Assembly (NCBI GenBank): GCA_021810575.1 | Contig: JAJZIN010000008.1 | Location: forward strand, 1 to 38,857 | Reading direction: 5' to 3' | Origin: Thermoplasmata archaeon | GTDB lineage: Archaea; Thermoplasmatota; Thermoplasmata; Thermoplasmatales; Thermoplasmataceae | DNA: 38,857 nt | The notes under the pieces: model-generated | The model's database searches: none | What the model was told of the DNA's origin: nothing | What the model saw: the letters and a program-made list of their open reading frames with translations, nothing else | Position numbers and translations under genes: made by a program | Shown: positions 8,070 through 17,067 of the stretch, in pieces | Numbering within the stretch: position 1 is the stretch's first letter | Layout: every line of letters starts with the position of its first letter

Positions 8070-8077
8070 TTTAATAA
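8070..8077 (-). promoter_or_regulatory. TATA box of the PIN block
   Basis: On the minus strand this reads TTATTAAA, 22-29 nt before ATG 8048. It is the only good promoter candidate for the three-gene block. Confidence 0.4.
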
Positions 8078-8347
8078 TTTTATTTACTAGAAGCAATCAA
8101 CAATATGGGAGGGCACTTCACAAAAACCAAAATTTCCTAATCTTTTTTAACAACCCTTATAATTAAAAGGTTAATCCCTCATTACAGAGGTTAACATTCC
8201 TACAGGCTAACTAAAATATTCCCAACAAATTTCTGAGAGTGTTTTTAAATAATATTGAGAGAATATTTTAACATCATCTACTATAGTTACAAAATTCGAA
8301 TAGATATAACTTATTTTAAAAAAATTTTATTTGATACCAAGTAATCC

Positions 8348-9466
8348 ATGATTATCATGATAAATTCTTATGCTCAGGACTACTGGCTTGACCTCCTGAA
8401 AGCTGGTCATAAACTGAGTCGTCAGGAAGGAGCCGAATTACTGGAGCAATTCAATATGCAGGAATTGATGTCCATGGCAGACAACCTAACAGACTATCAG
8501 GTTGGGAATACAGTTACTTTTGCAGTTTCATATAATATAAATTACAGTAATTATTGTGCAGCCAGCTGTCCCATATGTGCCTTTTATGTACCAGCAAAAA
8601 TCAAGGGAAAAACAGACAAGGGTTATGAACTATCTATAGAAGATGTTAAACGGGAACTTGAAAAGGCAAGGCAGTACAATCCCACAGAAATCCATATTGT
8701 TGGAGGTTTTAATCCTTATCTTCCGCTGGAATATTATGAAGATATATTCAGAACAGTTAAAAAATACATGCCAGAGGCAACGCTTAAGGCACTGACCATA
8801 CCTGAGATAGATTTCATTGCAAGGACTACAGGCAACTCAATCAGGGAAACAGTAACAAGGTTTCATAATGCTGGAATGGAAGCACATACTGGAGGTGGAG
8901 CTGAAATATTTGATTCAGAGGTCAGGAAAATAATGACTACAAAAGAGAAGATTAGTGGAGAAAAATGGCTGGAGGACGCCAAGATAATACACGAAATGGG
9001 AATCAAGGGAAACTCCACAATGACATATGGAAGCGTCGAAAATTGGAGCCATATCATCGATCACATGGTCAGACTAAGGGACCTGCAGGCAACCACAGGC
9101 GGCTTTCTATCTTTCATTCCACTGAAGTTCAGCCCGGAGAATACCCCTCTAATGAAGATGGGAAAGGTAAGGGAACCTGCCTCCGGTGAGAAGGATCTCA
9201 AGGTAATAGCTCTTGCCAGAATGATAATGGGAAAGTGGATGAGGAACATCAGTGTATACTGGGTATCAATGGGTAAGGGAATAGGTCAGATGGCGCTTAC
9301 GGGAGGAGGAAACGATCTAGTTGGAACAGCCATAAGCGAAAAGATATTTGGTGCTACAAACAGGCATGAAATGACTACTGTTGAGGAACTTGGAAGACTT
9401 GTATCCGAAATTGGTAAAATACCAGCAAAGAGAGACACATTTTATAACCTGAAGGGATATTTTTGA
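8348..9466 (+). CDS. mqnE: Aminofutalosine synthase MqnE (radical SAM)
   Basis: A 372-residue radical SAM enzyme. The cluster motif CAASCPICAFY places cysteines at 70, 74 and 77. The segment FIPLKFSPENTPL corresponds to the PLAFHPENT signature of MqnE rather than the TPWNFEPGNT type of MqnC. The enzyme joins 3-[(1-carboxyvinyl)oxy]benzoate to S-adenosylmethionine to give aminofutalosine. Its substrate comes from MqnA, whose gene overlaps the 3' end by 4 nt. ATG 8348 is used; ATG 8357 (MINSYAQ) is a close alternative. TTTTAAAA at 8314-8321 is the likely TATA box. The gene is divergent from the PIN block, with about 300 nt between the start codons. Confidence 0.9.
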   Translation: MIIMINSYAQDYWLDLLKAGHKLSRQEGAELLEQFNMQELMSMADNLTDYQVGNTVTFAVSYNINYSNYCAASCPICAFYVPAKIKGKTDKGYELSIEDVKRELEKARQYNPTEIHIVGGFNPYLPLEYYEDIFRTVKKYMPEATLKALTIPEIDFIARTTGNSIRETVTRFHNAGMEAHTGGGAEIFDSEVRKIMTTKEKISGEKWLEDAKIIHEMGIKGNSTMTYGSVENWSHIIDHMVRLRDLQATTGGFLSFIPLKFSPENTPLMKMGKVREPASGEKDLKVIALARMIMGKWMRNISVYWVSMGKGIGQMALTGGGNDLVGTAISEKIFGATNRHEMTTVEELGRLVSEIGKIPAKRDTFYNLKGYF

Positions 9467-10242
9467 GCAGTTTAAGGTTGATCAATCTAATACACAGCGA
9501 TCCTCTTGACCATGTTGCAGAAGAGAATTTTGAGGTATCCCGCAGTGATACAAGAAGCAATCTGAGAGATTTGCTCGACGGGAAAGTAGATTATTCTATG
9601 ATCTCGCTTGTTGATTATTTCAAGAACAGAGAATCATTATCACTGGCCGATGGGCCCACAATCTCCGGAAGGGGAAAATCCGATTCAAATCTGCTAGTAT
9701 CAAATGGAAGTGATCCATTCCCAGGGATGAGGGTTGCAGTAACATCTGAAACGGAAACTACTGCATTTTTTTTGAAGCTTATCCTTGAGAGATTGTTTCC
9801 TGGTTCTGTACTCATAAGGAGCAGGAGTAATTCTGTCGAAAACTTACTGAAAGAGGAAGATTTTGCACTGGTAATCGGAAACAGGGCTCTTGACATATAT
9901 AGAACAGATACCAAGATTATATTCGATATCACTCATATGATCTCCAAGATATTTAATATGCATTCAATTTACGCAGTAACAGTTAGCCTGACTGACAAAG
10001 GTACTGATGAGAATCTCGTGGCGTTAAAGAACATACCAAGATGGACAATAACTAGGGATTTAGATAGGATATCGAAAGAACACAACATGGAAAAAGCGAT
10101 CCTGAATGAATATTATCAATCACTCACATATGACCTTAATAGTTTGATGAGAAAGGAAATCAGGACTTTCATGGATTATTATGATGAAATTGGGGAAGAA
10201 ATATTTCTCGAAAAGATTGATGAGAACTCTATCAGAAAATAG
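9463..10242 (+). CDS. mqnA: Chorismate dehydratase MqnA
   Basis: A 259-residue MqnA/MqnD-family protein with a periplasmic-binding-like fold but no signal peptide, as expected for the cytosolic enzyme that dehydrates chorismate in the first step of the futalosine pathway. Landmarks are the N-terminal LRLINLIHSDPL, DYSMISLVDYF (matching the usual ALISxxxY segment) and FALVIGNRALD (matching ALLIGDAAL). It is more diverged than the two radical SAM partners. The start is TTG 9463, overlapping the mqnE stop as TTGA, a coupled start. The pathway partners mqnB and mqnD are not in the window. Confidence 0.8.
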   Translation: MSSLRLINLIHSDPLDHVAEENFEVSRSDTRSNLRDLLDGKVDYSMISLVDYFKNRESLSLADGPTISGRGKSDSNLLVSNGSDPFPGMRVAVTSETETTAFFLKLILERLFPGSVLIRSRSNSVENLLKEEDFALVIGNRALDIYRTDTKIIFDITHMISKIFNMHSIYAVTVSLTDKGTDENLVALKNIPRWTITRDLDRISKEHNMEKAILNEYYQSLTYDLNSLMRKEIRTFMDYYDEIGEEIFLEKIDENSIRK

Positions 10243-10300
10243 TCATCTGTAATGGACATTCAAGAAGAGAAAAAGCAAACAGCGTATAAGTTTATAAAGT

Positions 10301-10308
10301 TTTAAATA
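10301..10308 (+). promoter_or_regulatory. TATA box of guaB
   Basis: TTTAAATA lies 22-29 nt before ATG 10330. A second A/T-rich octamer (TTTATAAA) lies 10 nt farther upstream. Confidence 0.55.
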
Positions 10309-10329
10309 TTCATATTTTCTAACCTCAAC

Positions 10330-11784
10330 ATGTATACAGAAAAACTTTCTAAAGCAAAGGAAGGATTAACTTTTGATGACGTACTTGTAATGCCAAGAAG
10401 ATCGCCTATTGAACCAAGGGAAACAGAAATAAAAAGTGTATTTTCAAAGCATATTAAACTCAACACGCCAATAATCTCCTCACCAATGGATACCGTAACT
10501 GAATGGGAAATGGCCGTTGCAATGTCAAGAATAGGTGGCATTGGAATCATACATAGAAACATGTCTAGAAATGAAGAGGCAACAATGGTAAGAAGGGTAA
10601 AGAGGGCAGAATCACTGATAATAAGGAATGTCCATACGATCGATCAGGAAACACCAATAAGTGTTGCAAGAAACATAATGGAAACAAAGGGAATCGCAGG
10701 ATTTCCAGTTGTTGTCGGTGAACGACTCGTTGGCATAGTCACGAAAAGGGATATGGAATTCTCAGAGAAGAAAGAGGGCAAAGTAAAGGAAATCATGACA
10801 AAGGATGTGGTATTTGCTGATGACAATATAGATCCAGAAGATGCAAGGAAAATCCTTTATGATCATAGGATAGAGAAACTTCCACTGGTCGATAAAAATC
10901 ACAAGGTTGTTGGATTGATAACGTCGAAGGATATCACAACAAGGCACAAATTTCCACTGGCTTCAAGGGATGAAAAAGGGCAGCTCATGGTTGGCGCAGC
11001 AGTTGGACCCTTTGATGTTGATCGTGCACTGCTCATGGAAAAGGAAGGTGCAGATGTTATAGTTATAGATACTGCTCATGCCCACAATGAAAATGTACTC
11101 ACGGCCATAAAAAAGCTGAAGAAGGAATTATCAGTTGATATTGTTGTTGGGAATATTGCAACTGCTGATGCAGCGAAAGATCTTATTTCATGCGATGTGG
11201 ACGGCTTGAAAGTAGGTATCGGCCCAGGCTCAATCTGTACAACTAGGGTAGTGGCCGGTATCGGTGTTCCACAAATAACTGCCATAGGGGACGCAGCCGA
11301 TGTTGCTTCTGAATACGGAGTTCCCGTCATTGCAGATGGTGGAATCAGGTTTTCCGGAGATATAGTCAAGGCAATAGCAGCTGGTGCAGACTGCGTTATG
11401 CTGGGATCATTACTGGCCGGTACAGACGAAAGTCCGGGAAACGAAATGATAATTAATGGTAGAAAATATAAAACATACAGAGGCATGGGCTCCATGGGAG
11501 CACTAAGCAAGGGCTCTGATCGATACGGTAAATTTTCAGGAAGCAAGTTTGTGGCTGAGGGTGTTGAGGGAGCTGTCCCATATAGAGGCAAAGTAGAAGA
11601 GGTGATCTACCAGCTTTCAGGTGGAATAAGGGCTGGGATGGGTTATGCTGGATGTAAGAATATTCAGGAGCTGAAGCAGAAAACATCTTTTGTACGAATT
11701 ACCAACAACGGACTGACGGAAAGTCATCCACACGATATAAGAGTTGTTTCTGAGCCGCCAAACTACCAGCTTTTCCAAAATTAA
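10330..11784 (+). CDS. guaB: Inosine-5'-monophosphate dehydrogenase
   Basis: A 484-residue full-length IMPDH, which oxidises IMP to XMP with NAD+ in guanine nucleotide synthesis. It begins with [14 protein letters not shown] (12-25) and [10 protein letters not shown] (49-58). Two CBS domains are inserted at about residues 95-205 and probably bind adenine or guanine nucleotides for regulation. The catalytic loop [11 protein letters not shown] carries Cys303, followed by [10 protein letters not shown] and [12 protein letters not shown] of the flap region. It has its own promoter 88 nt after mqnA and no downstream partner on the same strand within 500 nt. Confidence 0.96.
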   Translation: MYTEKLSKAKEGLTFDDVLVMPRRSPIEPRETEIKSVFSKHIKLNTPIISSPMDTVTEWEMAVAMSRIGGIGIIHRNMSRNEEATMVRRVKRAESLIIRNVHTIDQETPISVARNIMETKGIAGFPVVVGERLVGIVTKRDMEFSEKKEGKVKEIMTKDVVFADDNIDPEDARKILYDHRIEKLPLVDKNHKVVGLITSKDITTRHKFPLASRDEKGQLMVGAAVGPFDVDRALLMEKEGADVIVIDTAHAHNENVLTAIKKLKKELSVDIVVGNIATADAAKDLISCDVDGLKVGIGPGSICTTRVVAGIGVPQITAIGDAADVASEYGVPVIADGGIRFSGDIVKAIAAGADCVMLGSLLAGTDESPGNEMIINGRKYKTYRGMGSMGALSKGSDRYGKFSGSKFVAEGVEGAVPYRGKVEEVIYQLSGGIRAGMGYAGCKNIQELKQKTSFVRITNNGLTESHPHDIRVVSEPPNYQLFQN

Positions 11785-11876
11785 ATATTTTGTATATATT
11801 GCTCAACCAACTCCAGAAGACTATTATACCCGTATTTACATCGATGTTAATCTTAAATTTATTAAAATACTGTTAT

Positions 11877-11901
11877 TGCATGCCTTCAGAAAAGGAATGC
11901 A
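11877..11901. repeat. Inverted repeat / hairpin
   Basis: Ten-nt arms TGCATGCCTT and AAGGAATGCA pair at 9 of 10 positions around a 5-nt loop. It lies 93 nt after the guaB stop and could be an mRNA 3' structure or an element end. Confidence 0.5.
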
Positions 11902-12190
11902 TTTCTATATGTTTTATTCTTCATTCTCTCATAATAATATGAAACAATGGAGATTCATTCAGCTTATGTATCTCTGATGTCATGTTTAGCGTTTTCTCAA
12001 CGTTCAATTTCTGTTTTGCTCTTATCAGGACAAAGTGGTCAGAAGAACTATTTTGCCGGTACATTCTGGATCACCCTTAGACACTCCCCGCTCTGTCGTT
12101 AATGACAAACTGTTAAATCAGTTTCCTTTAAACTACTACAGGTCAAGCTAGATAATATCAGGCATTCAGTCAAATTATAGTTTCAAAAAT

Positions 12191-12205
12191 CTTTTAAATT
12201 AAAAG
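12191..12205. repeat. AT-rich palindrome upstream of the solute-binding protein gene
   Basis: CTTTTAA/TTAAAAG arms with a 1-nt centre, about 100 nt before the start codon and about 50 nt before the TATA box. It is a possible operator; chance is also plausible in such AT-rich DNA. Confidence 0.35.
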
Positions 12206-12255
12206 CTAAATATTGATAAACCCATCATACATATAAATCTAAATCTAATAAATCG

Positions 12256-12263
12256 TATATAAA
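12256..12263 (+). promoter_or_regulatory. TATA box of the solute-binding protein gene
   Basis: TATATAAA lies 30-37 nt before ATG 12293. It predicts transcription starting within about 10 nt of that codon. Confidence 0.5.
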
Positions 12264-12292
12264 TTTCAATCAAGCAATGATATTATTTAAGT

Positions 12293-15200
12293 ATGATTAT
12301 TACTATGCAAATGGTAATGGATAGAAAGAAATTTTTTATAGCGATGGCCTTCTCGTTACTTATGGTCGGTTCGGCCTTTGCCTTGTCAGCAGTTTCTTCA
12401 GGGGGTAGTTCTAACAGTTCGACTTCAACAAACCTTGGTTCCTCTTCTAATTTCGAACCAAGTATATCGACAAGTACACCCTGGCAAATGCCTACTACAA
12501 CTATGAATGAACCAGGTTATACAAATGGAACCTTTACCTGCGGAATTGACTGTAATGTGGGTGATTTAAATCCCTTAACAGGGTTTACCTGTGTAGATCT
12601 GCCAATATACTCAATGATCTACAGCTCTCTATACATTACAATGCCAGGAGGACAGATCGTGCCATGGCTTGCAACCGGTTACACTTTAACTCATGTTACA
12701 ACGAACAATGAAACCTTTGATATTGAAACCAATTCAATGGTAAATTATTCCTATGTATACAACGTGAACCTGAGACCAAACGTTCAGTGGACAGACTGGT
12801 CCAAGGCAAATGCTTCACAAACTTATGTATTCTCAAACAAAGTACAGTTTAACAATGGGACAGGCGCAACATTCACTCACACATACACGAGCTATTCATC
12901 AACGGTTATGAAAAAATACTATCTTCAGTCAGCTGATGTTGTTTTATCATGGAGACTGGAATCAGCTGTCGGCAAATGGCCCGGTGTGGTGAACGTTGTT
13001 CCAAACGGAAATCTTTCAGTTAAGATTTACGTAGCAAAACCCACTCTCCTTATCCTGTCAAATTCACTGGAATCTTATATCCTTCCCTATCATATATGGA
13101 TTCATCATGATTTTACGAGTGTAAGAGGGCTATTCAATTATACTCCAGGCATTTCATCAGGTGATGGTTATTATGGATGGGATCTTAACTGGAACACTGC
13201 TACAGGATCTGCTCCTGGACTTGTAGGCAATGGACCATTCATGATAAATAATGGTTACGGAATGCCCGAAGGAGCGATAATACCGTCCCATTATAATTTA
13301 TATTACGTAAATCCACATTTCTTTGTTCAATATGCCAATGAAAGCAGTGGATTGAGGCAATACACACCTAAAATATATGAACTCTATGTCCCCTATTATT
13401 CGTCACAATCCTCAATGGTGGCTGCTTTTACCAAGGGTGAACTTGACATTCTTGGAGTATCTCCACCTTTTCTACCATTGATTGAAGGTACCCCGGGTGC
13501 ATACATATACAGTGAAGCTGGTAGTAATTTCTGTGCAGTAAGGATAGACGAAAATCAAACTGTAGCACCACTGAATATCACTGCTTTCAGACAGGCATTG
13601 AATTATGCTACCCCATATTCCACAATCAACGAGATTGCATATGATGGTCTTCTAACTCCGTCGGCAAACGTTGTTCCACCAAGTAATTATCTATGGTATA
13701 ACTCCTCCAGCCCCCAGTATTCATACAATCCCGAAAAAGCTATGGAACTTATCAAAAACATTCCGGGGATGTCCAATGCAACTGGAATCCTCATGTATTA
13801 TGGAAAGCCTGTAACTATACAGTTGCAGATAGGTCCTGGTAGTGTAACACCATGTTTTGCAGAAGTTGCAGATGAACTGCAGAAGAGCTGGTCAGCCCTG
13901 GGGATAACCACAACCATAGAAGAAGAGGCATATACAACACTATATGCCAATGTTGGTAGTGATCATTACCAGATAGCCATGTATTGCCAGGGTACTCAGG
14001 CAACAGGGGACCCAGCATGTTTCTTTGCTGACTGGATGAACAAGGCACCTGCATATTTCAGTATTGGCTGTACTCTTGGTCCTTTTACATCGCTTGATTT
14101 GAATGGAAAACATTTAACGGGAGTTCAGGTGACCAATCTTTTGAACAACTACTCAAATGATTTGCTAGAATCTGATTCATTGCAGCAATCTATACAGATA
14201 GCAAAGGAAGTACAAACGTTGATCAACGAGGAGGCTGTACAGATAAATCTCGGTTACCCCATAGCAAGAATTGCCTTTCAGACTGATCAGTTCACTAACT
14301 TTACAAAGGATAATTCAAAAACGCACTTCAATTCCTTCTTTACCCTTCTGGAGGTATACAAAACAAAATCGACAACCTCAATTAGTTATAAATATAACCT
14401 GAAAATCGAGCAAAAATTATCGGGTGCGCTGGTTGAAAAATCAGGTGATACTGGAAGCATTACCTATACTGTTTATAATGAAACAACAGGAATGCCAGTA
14501 CAGGGTGCAAACATTGGAATTTCCATATCCTCCGTAGCAAAGGGTTTGGTTAATACTACTCCCAACCAGTTGACGACAAATTCTGCTGGAAAGGCAACCT
14601 GGAAATATAAGGTATTCAGCGGATTAAATGAGTTATTGCAAACCCAGCTACCTAACTGTAATGTCATAAATCTTCCCAATGAAGAAGTAAATATAACTGC
14701 AACCGTCAATCCGCCTTCCAGTGAAGTGCACACTTCAACAACTTCCACATATCTCAATATCGAACTGTTAAACACAAACGAAAAGAATTATCTTCAACTA
14801 AAATCCAGATATAACAGCAGTTCCCATCTTTATTCTGGTAACCATGAATCAATAGAATACACCGTAACAAACACAACTGGATCACAGGTATCAGACGCCA
14901 ATATAACTGTAATAATGTCTGGTATACCTGGAACTATAACAAGCAAGGCATTTTCGTTCAATACATCAACAGGCAATAATGGAACGTTTAATTTTACGGT
15001 ATCCAGCGTCCTGCCAGAAGTCATGCAAACTTTCAGTTCAACTGGAAACCCCATGTATCTATATTACCAGGAAGTTAACATTAGTGCCGTGGCATCAGTG
15101 GGTAACCAGAACCAGACGGGTGCAGGAATGACATACAACAACGTATTTGTCATGAATCCCTCACTCGTTATGTCATATTCCATGAGCAGTCAGAATTATA

Positions 15201-15616
15201 CATCTGGAGAAACGGGAAGCATCACATTTACAGTTACACAGAATGGAACAGCAGTATCGGGAGCATCTGTAAATATAACATCAATGGATCTAAGAGGCAT
15301 TAAATATAATAAGGATGAATTGAACATGACAACGAACATAAATGGAGTTGCAGTCTTCACTTTCTATGTTGAAAACACAACCTCAGGTTCAGGTGCTTAT
15401 AGTAAAATAAATGAAACCATGGTTGTAAAGGCAAGCACATCAAACACCACAGTAATCCCGGCGACAAACAATCTGCATTACTTTGTTTCTGAAAAAATTA
15501 TAAAAACATCTACAAGCACATCCCTGTACATAGTAATAGGTGTGATAGCTGCTGTTGTAATCATTGGTGGAATTGCTGCATATATCGTGAGAAAACCAAA
15601 ATTACCTAAAAATTAA
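12293..15616 (+). CDS. Extracellular solute-binding protein, family 5, membrane-anchored, with three Ig-like repeats
   Basis: A 1107-residue surface protein. An N-terminal hydrophobic signal follows MDRKK (FFIAMAFSLLMVGSAFALSA), then a Ser/Thr-rich linker. Residues about 75-690 form an SBP_bac_5 domain of the kind that binds oligopeptides, nickel or sugars for ABC import. Three related Ig-like modules follow, starting near residues 718, 849 and 972, each with G-x-x-x-SI-x-(Y/F)TV followed by a V-x-x-A(N/S) strand. One transmembrane helix (about 1077-1099) and a basic tail RKPKLPKN anchor it, as usual in wall-less Thermoplasmatales. NxS/T sequons are abundant, so it is probably glycosylated. 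The start could be any of four Met codons at 12293, 12305, 12311 or 12317. No permease or ATPase gene is adjacent, so the ligand is unknown. Confidence 0.85.
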   Translation: MIITMQMVMDRKKFFIAMAFSLLMVGSAFALSAVSSGGSSNSSTSTNLGSSSNFEPSISTSTPWQMPTTTMNEPGYTNGTFTCGIDCNVGDLNPLTGFTCVDLPIYSMIYSSLYITMPGGQIVPWLATGYTLTHVTTNNETFDIETNSMVNYSYVYNVNLRPNVQWTDWSKANASQTYVFSNKVQFNNGTGATFTHTYTSYSSTVMKKYYLQSADVVLSWRLESAVGKWPGVVNVVPNGNLSVKIYVAKPTLLILSNSLESYILPYHIWIHHDFTSVRGLFNYTPGISSGDGYYGWDLNWNTATGSAPGLVGNGPFMINNGYGMPEGAIIPSHYNLYYVNPHFFVQYANESSGLRQYTPKIYELYVPYYSSQSSMVAAFTKGELDILGVSPPFLPLIEGTPGAYIYSEAGSNFCAVRIDENQTVAPLNITAFRQALNYATPYSTINEIAYDGLLTPSANVVPPSNYLWYNSSSPQYSYNPEKAMELIKNIPGMSNATGILMYYGKPVTIQLQIGPGSVTPCFAEVADELQKSWSALGITTTIEEEAYTTLYANVGSDHYQIAMYCQGTQATGDPACFFADWMNKAPAYFSIGCTLGPFTSLDLNGKHLTGVQVTNLLNNYSNDLLESDSLQQSIQIAKEVQTLINEEAVQINLGYPIARIAFQTDQFTNFTKDNSKTHFNSFFTLLEVYKTKSTTSISYKYNLKIEQKLSGALVEKSGDTGSITYTVYNETTGMPVQGANIGISISSVAKGLVNTTPNQLTTNSAGKATWKYKVFSGLNELLQTQLPNCNVINLPNEEVNITATVNPPSSEVHTSTTSTYLNIELLNTNEKNYLQLKSRYNSSSHLYSGNHESIEYTVTNTTGSQVSDANITVIMSGIPGTITSKAFSFNTSTGNNGTFNFTVSSVLPEVMQTFSSTGNPMYLYYQEVNISAVASVGNQNQTGAGMTYNNVFVMNPSLVMSYSMSSQNYTSGETGSITFTVTQNGTAVSGASVNITSMDLRGIKYNKDELNMTTNINGVAVFTFYVENTTSGSGAYSKINETMVVKASTSNTTVIPATNNLHYFVSEKIIKTSTSTSLYIVIGVIAAVVIIGGIAAYIVRKPKLPKN

Positions 15617-15644
15617 TTTTTAAATAGGATGAAAAATACCAATT

Positions 15645-17009
15645 TCATAGGGATTTTTTCACTCCCATTATTCTATTAATAATTTCGTGCTCAGAGACTC
15701 CCCTATCCTTTCTATAAACATCAAAAGCTTCTCTCCTCCTAGTAATGTCTTCTGGAAACATTGCACATTCGTATTCCATTTCATACCTGTAAAGCTCTTC
15801 ACCAGTAAGTTCAGGCCTGCTGTAATCAATCACTGGCATGTTTTTTAAACTGATCTTCCTGCCACTTAGTTTTTCATATACCCTTGCGACCTTTCTTGCT
15901 GCTGACCTGTAATCTGTTAGCTTTCCACCAAATATGTTAATGAAATGTTCGTCATGCCTGATAGTCAACCCTCTTGATATGGACCCAGGATCATCGCCAT
16001 TCCCATATAAAGGCCTGATTCCTGCATAGGAATAGGTGATGTCATTTCTTTCCAGACCCTTAAAAATACGTTGGGCACTTTTAATTATATAATCTACGTC
16101 TTTATCTGAGACATTGAAATCATCGGGATCATCAACAAAATTATCCGTTGTACCTATAATTGTTACTTCTCCTCTCGGTATTATGAACATCTGTCTTCTG
16201 TCCAGGTGACTCCTGAAAACTATTGCATCCTCAGTTGGGGCTTTTTCCCGGGGTACAACAATGTGAACGCCCTTGCTTAATTTAAGTCTAACGTTATCAC
16301 CATTTTCCAGATTTTTATAAACATTACCGGACCATGGGCCGGCAGCATTTATGCATATTCCTGCCCTAACCTTGAATTTTTTGTTTCCTGCTTTATCCAG
16401 AACACCAAGTTCAACACAATTTCCCACGAGGCTGACTGTCTGAACCTCACAGTAATTGAGGCATTTTGCTCCGTGCCTCACAGAGGATGCAATGTTATAT
16501 ATGGTCAGTCTGCAGTCATCAGAGAAAGCATCCCTGTAGGTGAAATACCCCCTGACTTCTTTTCCGTATTCTCCATTATTTTTATTCATCTTCGGTACTT
16601 TTATCCGTCTGCTAAGAATATTGTAGATAAAAAGTCCAGTTCTCATGGTCCACTTCTTCCACGAGTACGGATCAATAAGGATCCTGAAATTCATATATTT
16701 TACGATATCAGTATTTTTTGCAAGATAATCTCTTTCTTTTAGTAATATTTTCACTTCACGGAACCTTAATTCTGCAAGATATCTCAATCCACCATGTATG
16801 AGTTTGGAAGATCCAGAACTTGTTCCAGAACCAAAATCATTTCGTTCAAGTAAGATGACCTTTATGCCATTCTGGGAAAGAATATTGGCAACACCCGCCC
16901 CGGTGATCCCCCCACCTATTATGGCAACATCAAAAATATTCCCATCCTGAGTCCTTATCCAATCCTCTCTTGACTGCCTGTTGAAATGAGGAATAATGAC
17001 ATCTTGCAT
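15645..17009 (-). CDS. glpD: FAD-dependent glycerol-3-phosphate dehydrogenase
   Basis: A 454-residue flavoprotein of the GlpA/GlpD (DAO) family that oxidises sn-glycerol 3-phosphate to dihydroxyacetone phosphate, feeding electrons to quinone. The FAD Rossmann motif IIGGGITGAGVAN is at 30-42, followed by LLERNDFGSGTSSGSSKLIHGGLRYL in segments typical of the family, and NAAGPWSG and FGGKLTDYRSAARKVA later. There are no neighbouring glpB/glpC genes, so a single-subunit GlpD-like enzyme is more likely. It is divergently transcribed from a glycerophosphodiesterase with 58 nt between start codons. Archaeal lipids use glycerol-1-phosphate, so this pair probably uses imported or scavenged G3P. Confidence 0.9.
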   Translation of the reverse strand: MQDVIIPHFNRQSREDWIRTQDGNIFDVAIIGGGITGAGVANILSQNGIKVILLERNDFGSGTSSGSSKLIHGGLRYLAELRFREVKILLKERDYLAKNTDIVKYMNFRILIDPYSWKKWTMRTGLFIYNILSRRIKVPKMNKNNGEYGKEVRGYFTYRDAFSDDCRLTIYNIASSVRHGAKCLNYCEVQTVSLVGNCVELGVLDKAGNKKFKVRAGICINAAGPWSGNVYKNLENGDNVRLKLSKGVHIVVPREKAPTEDAIVFRSHLDRRQMFIIPRGEVTIIGTTDNFVDDPDDFNVSDKDVDYIIKSAQRIFKGLERNDITYSYAGIRPLYGNGDDPGSISRGLTIRHDEHFINIFGGKLTDYRSAARKVARVYEKLSGRKISLKNMPVIDYSRPELTGEELYRYEMEYECAMFPEDITRRREAFDVYRKDRGVSEHEIINRIMGVKKSL

Positions 17010-17067
17010 GCTGGGGAAATAGCCAGTCAGGATAAAATGTTTTAAGTGTATTCGAATTTAGGTTGAG
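17010..17067. promoter_or_regulatory. Back-to-back divergent promoters of the G3P dehydrogenase and glycerophosphodiesterase genes
   Basis: Within 58 nt there is a minus-strand TATA-like element (17030-17039, CATTTTATCC on that strand) and a plus-strand one (17039-17046, GTTTTAAG). Each lies 21-30 nt from its start codon, and they share position 17039. Binding at one may exclude the other or allow joint control of both genes. Confidence 0.5.

Larger units (their letters stand above)
11785..12292 (+). other. Gene-free interval between guaB and the solute-binding protein gene
   Basis: About 510 nt with no credible coding frame. It holds a 25-nt hairpin (11877-11901), an AT-rich palindrome (12191-12205) and the promoter of the next gene near 12256. 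The stretch 11990-12130 is less AT-rich than its surroundings, but I recognise neither RNA nor protein in it. Confidence 0.6.

Noticed and set aside
11076..11591. 171-codon minus-strand frame inside guaB
   Set aside because: Shadow of the conserved IMPDH catalytic domain; low-complexity Ala/Pro/Ser composition.
11744..11977. 77-codon frame overlapping the guaB stop
   Set aside because: Starts inside guaB in another frame, has no promoter at a fitting distance and its composition looks random.
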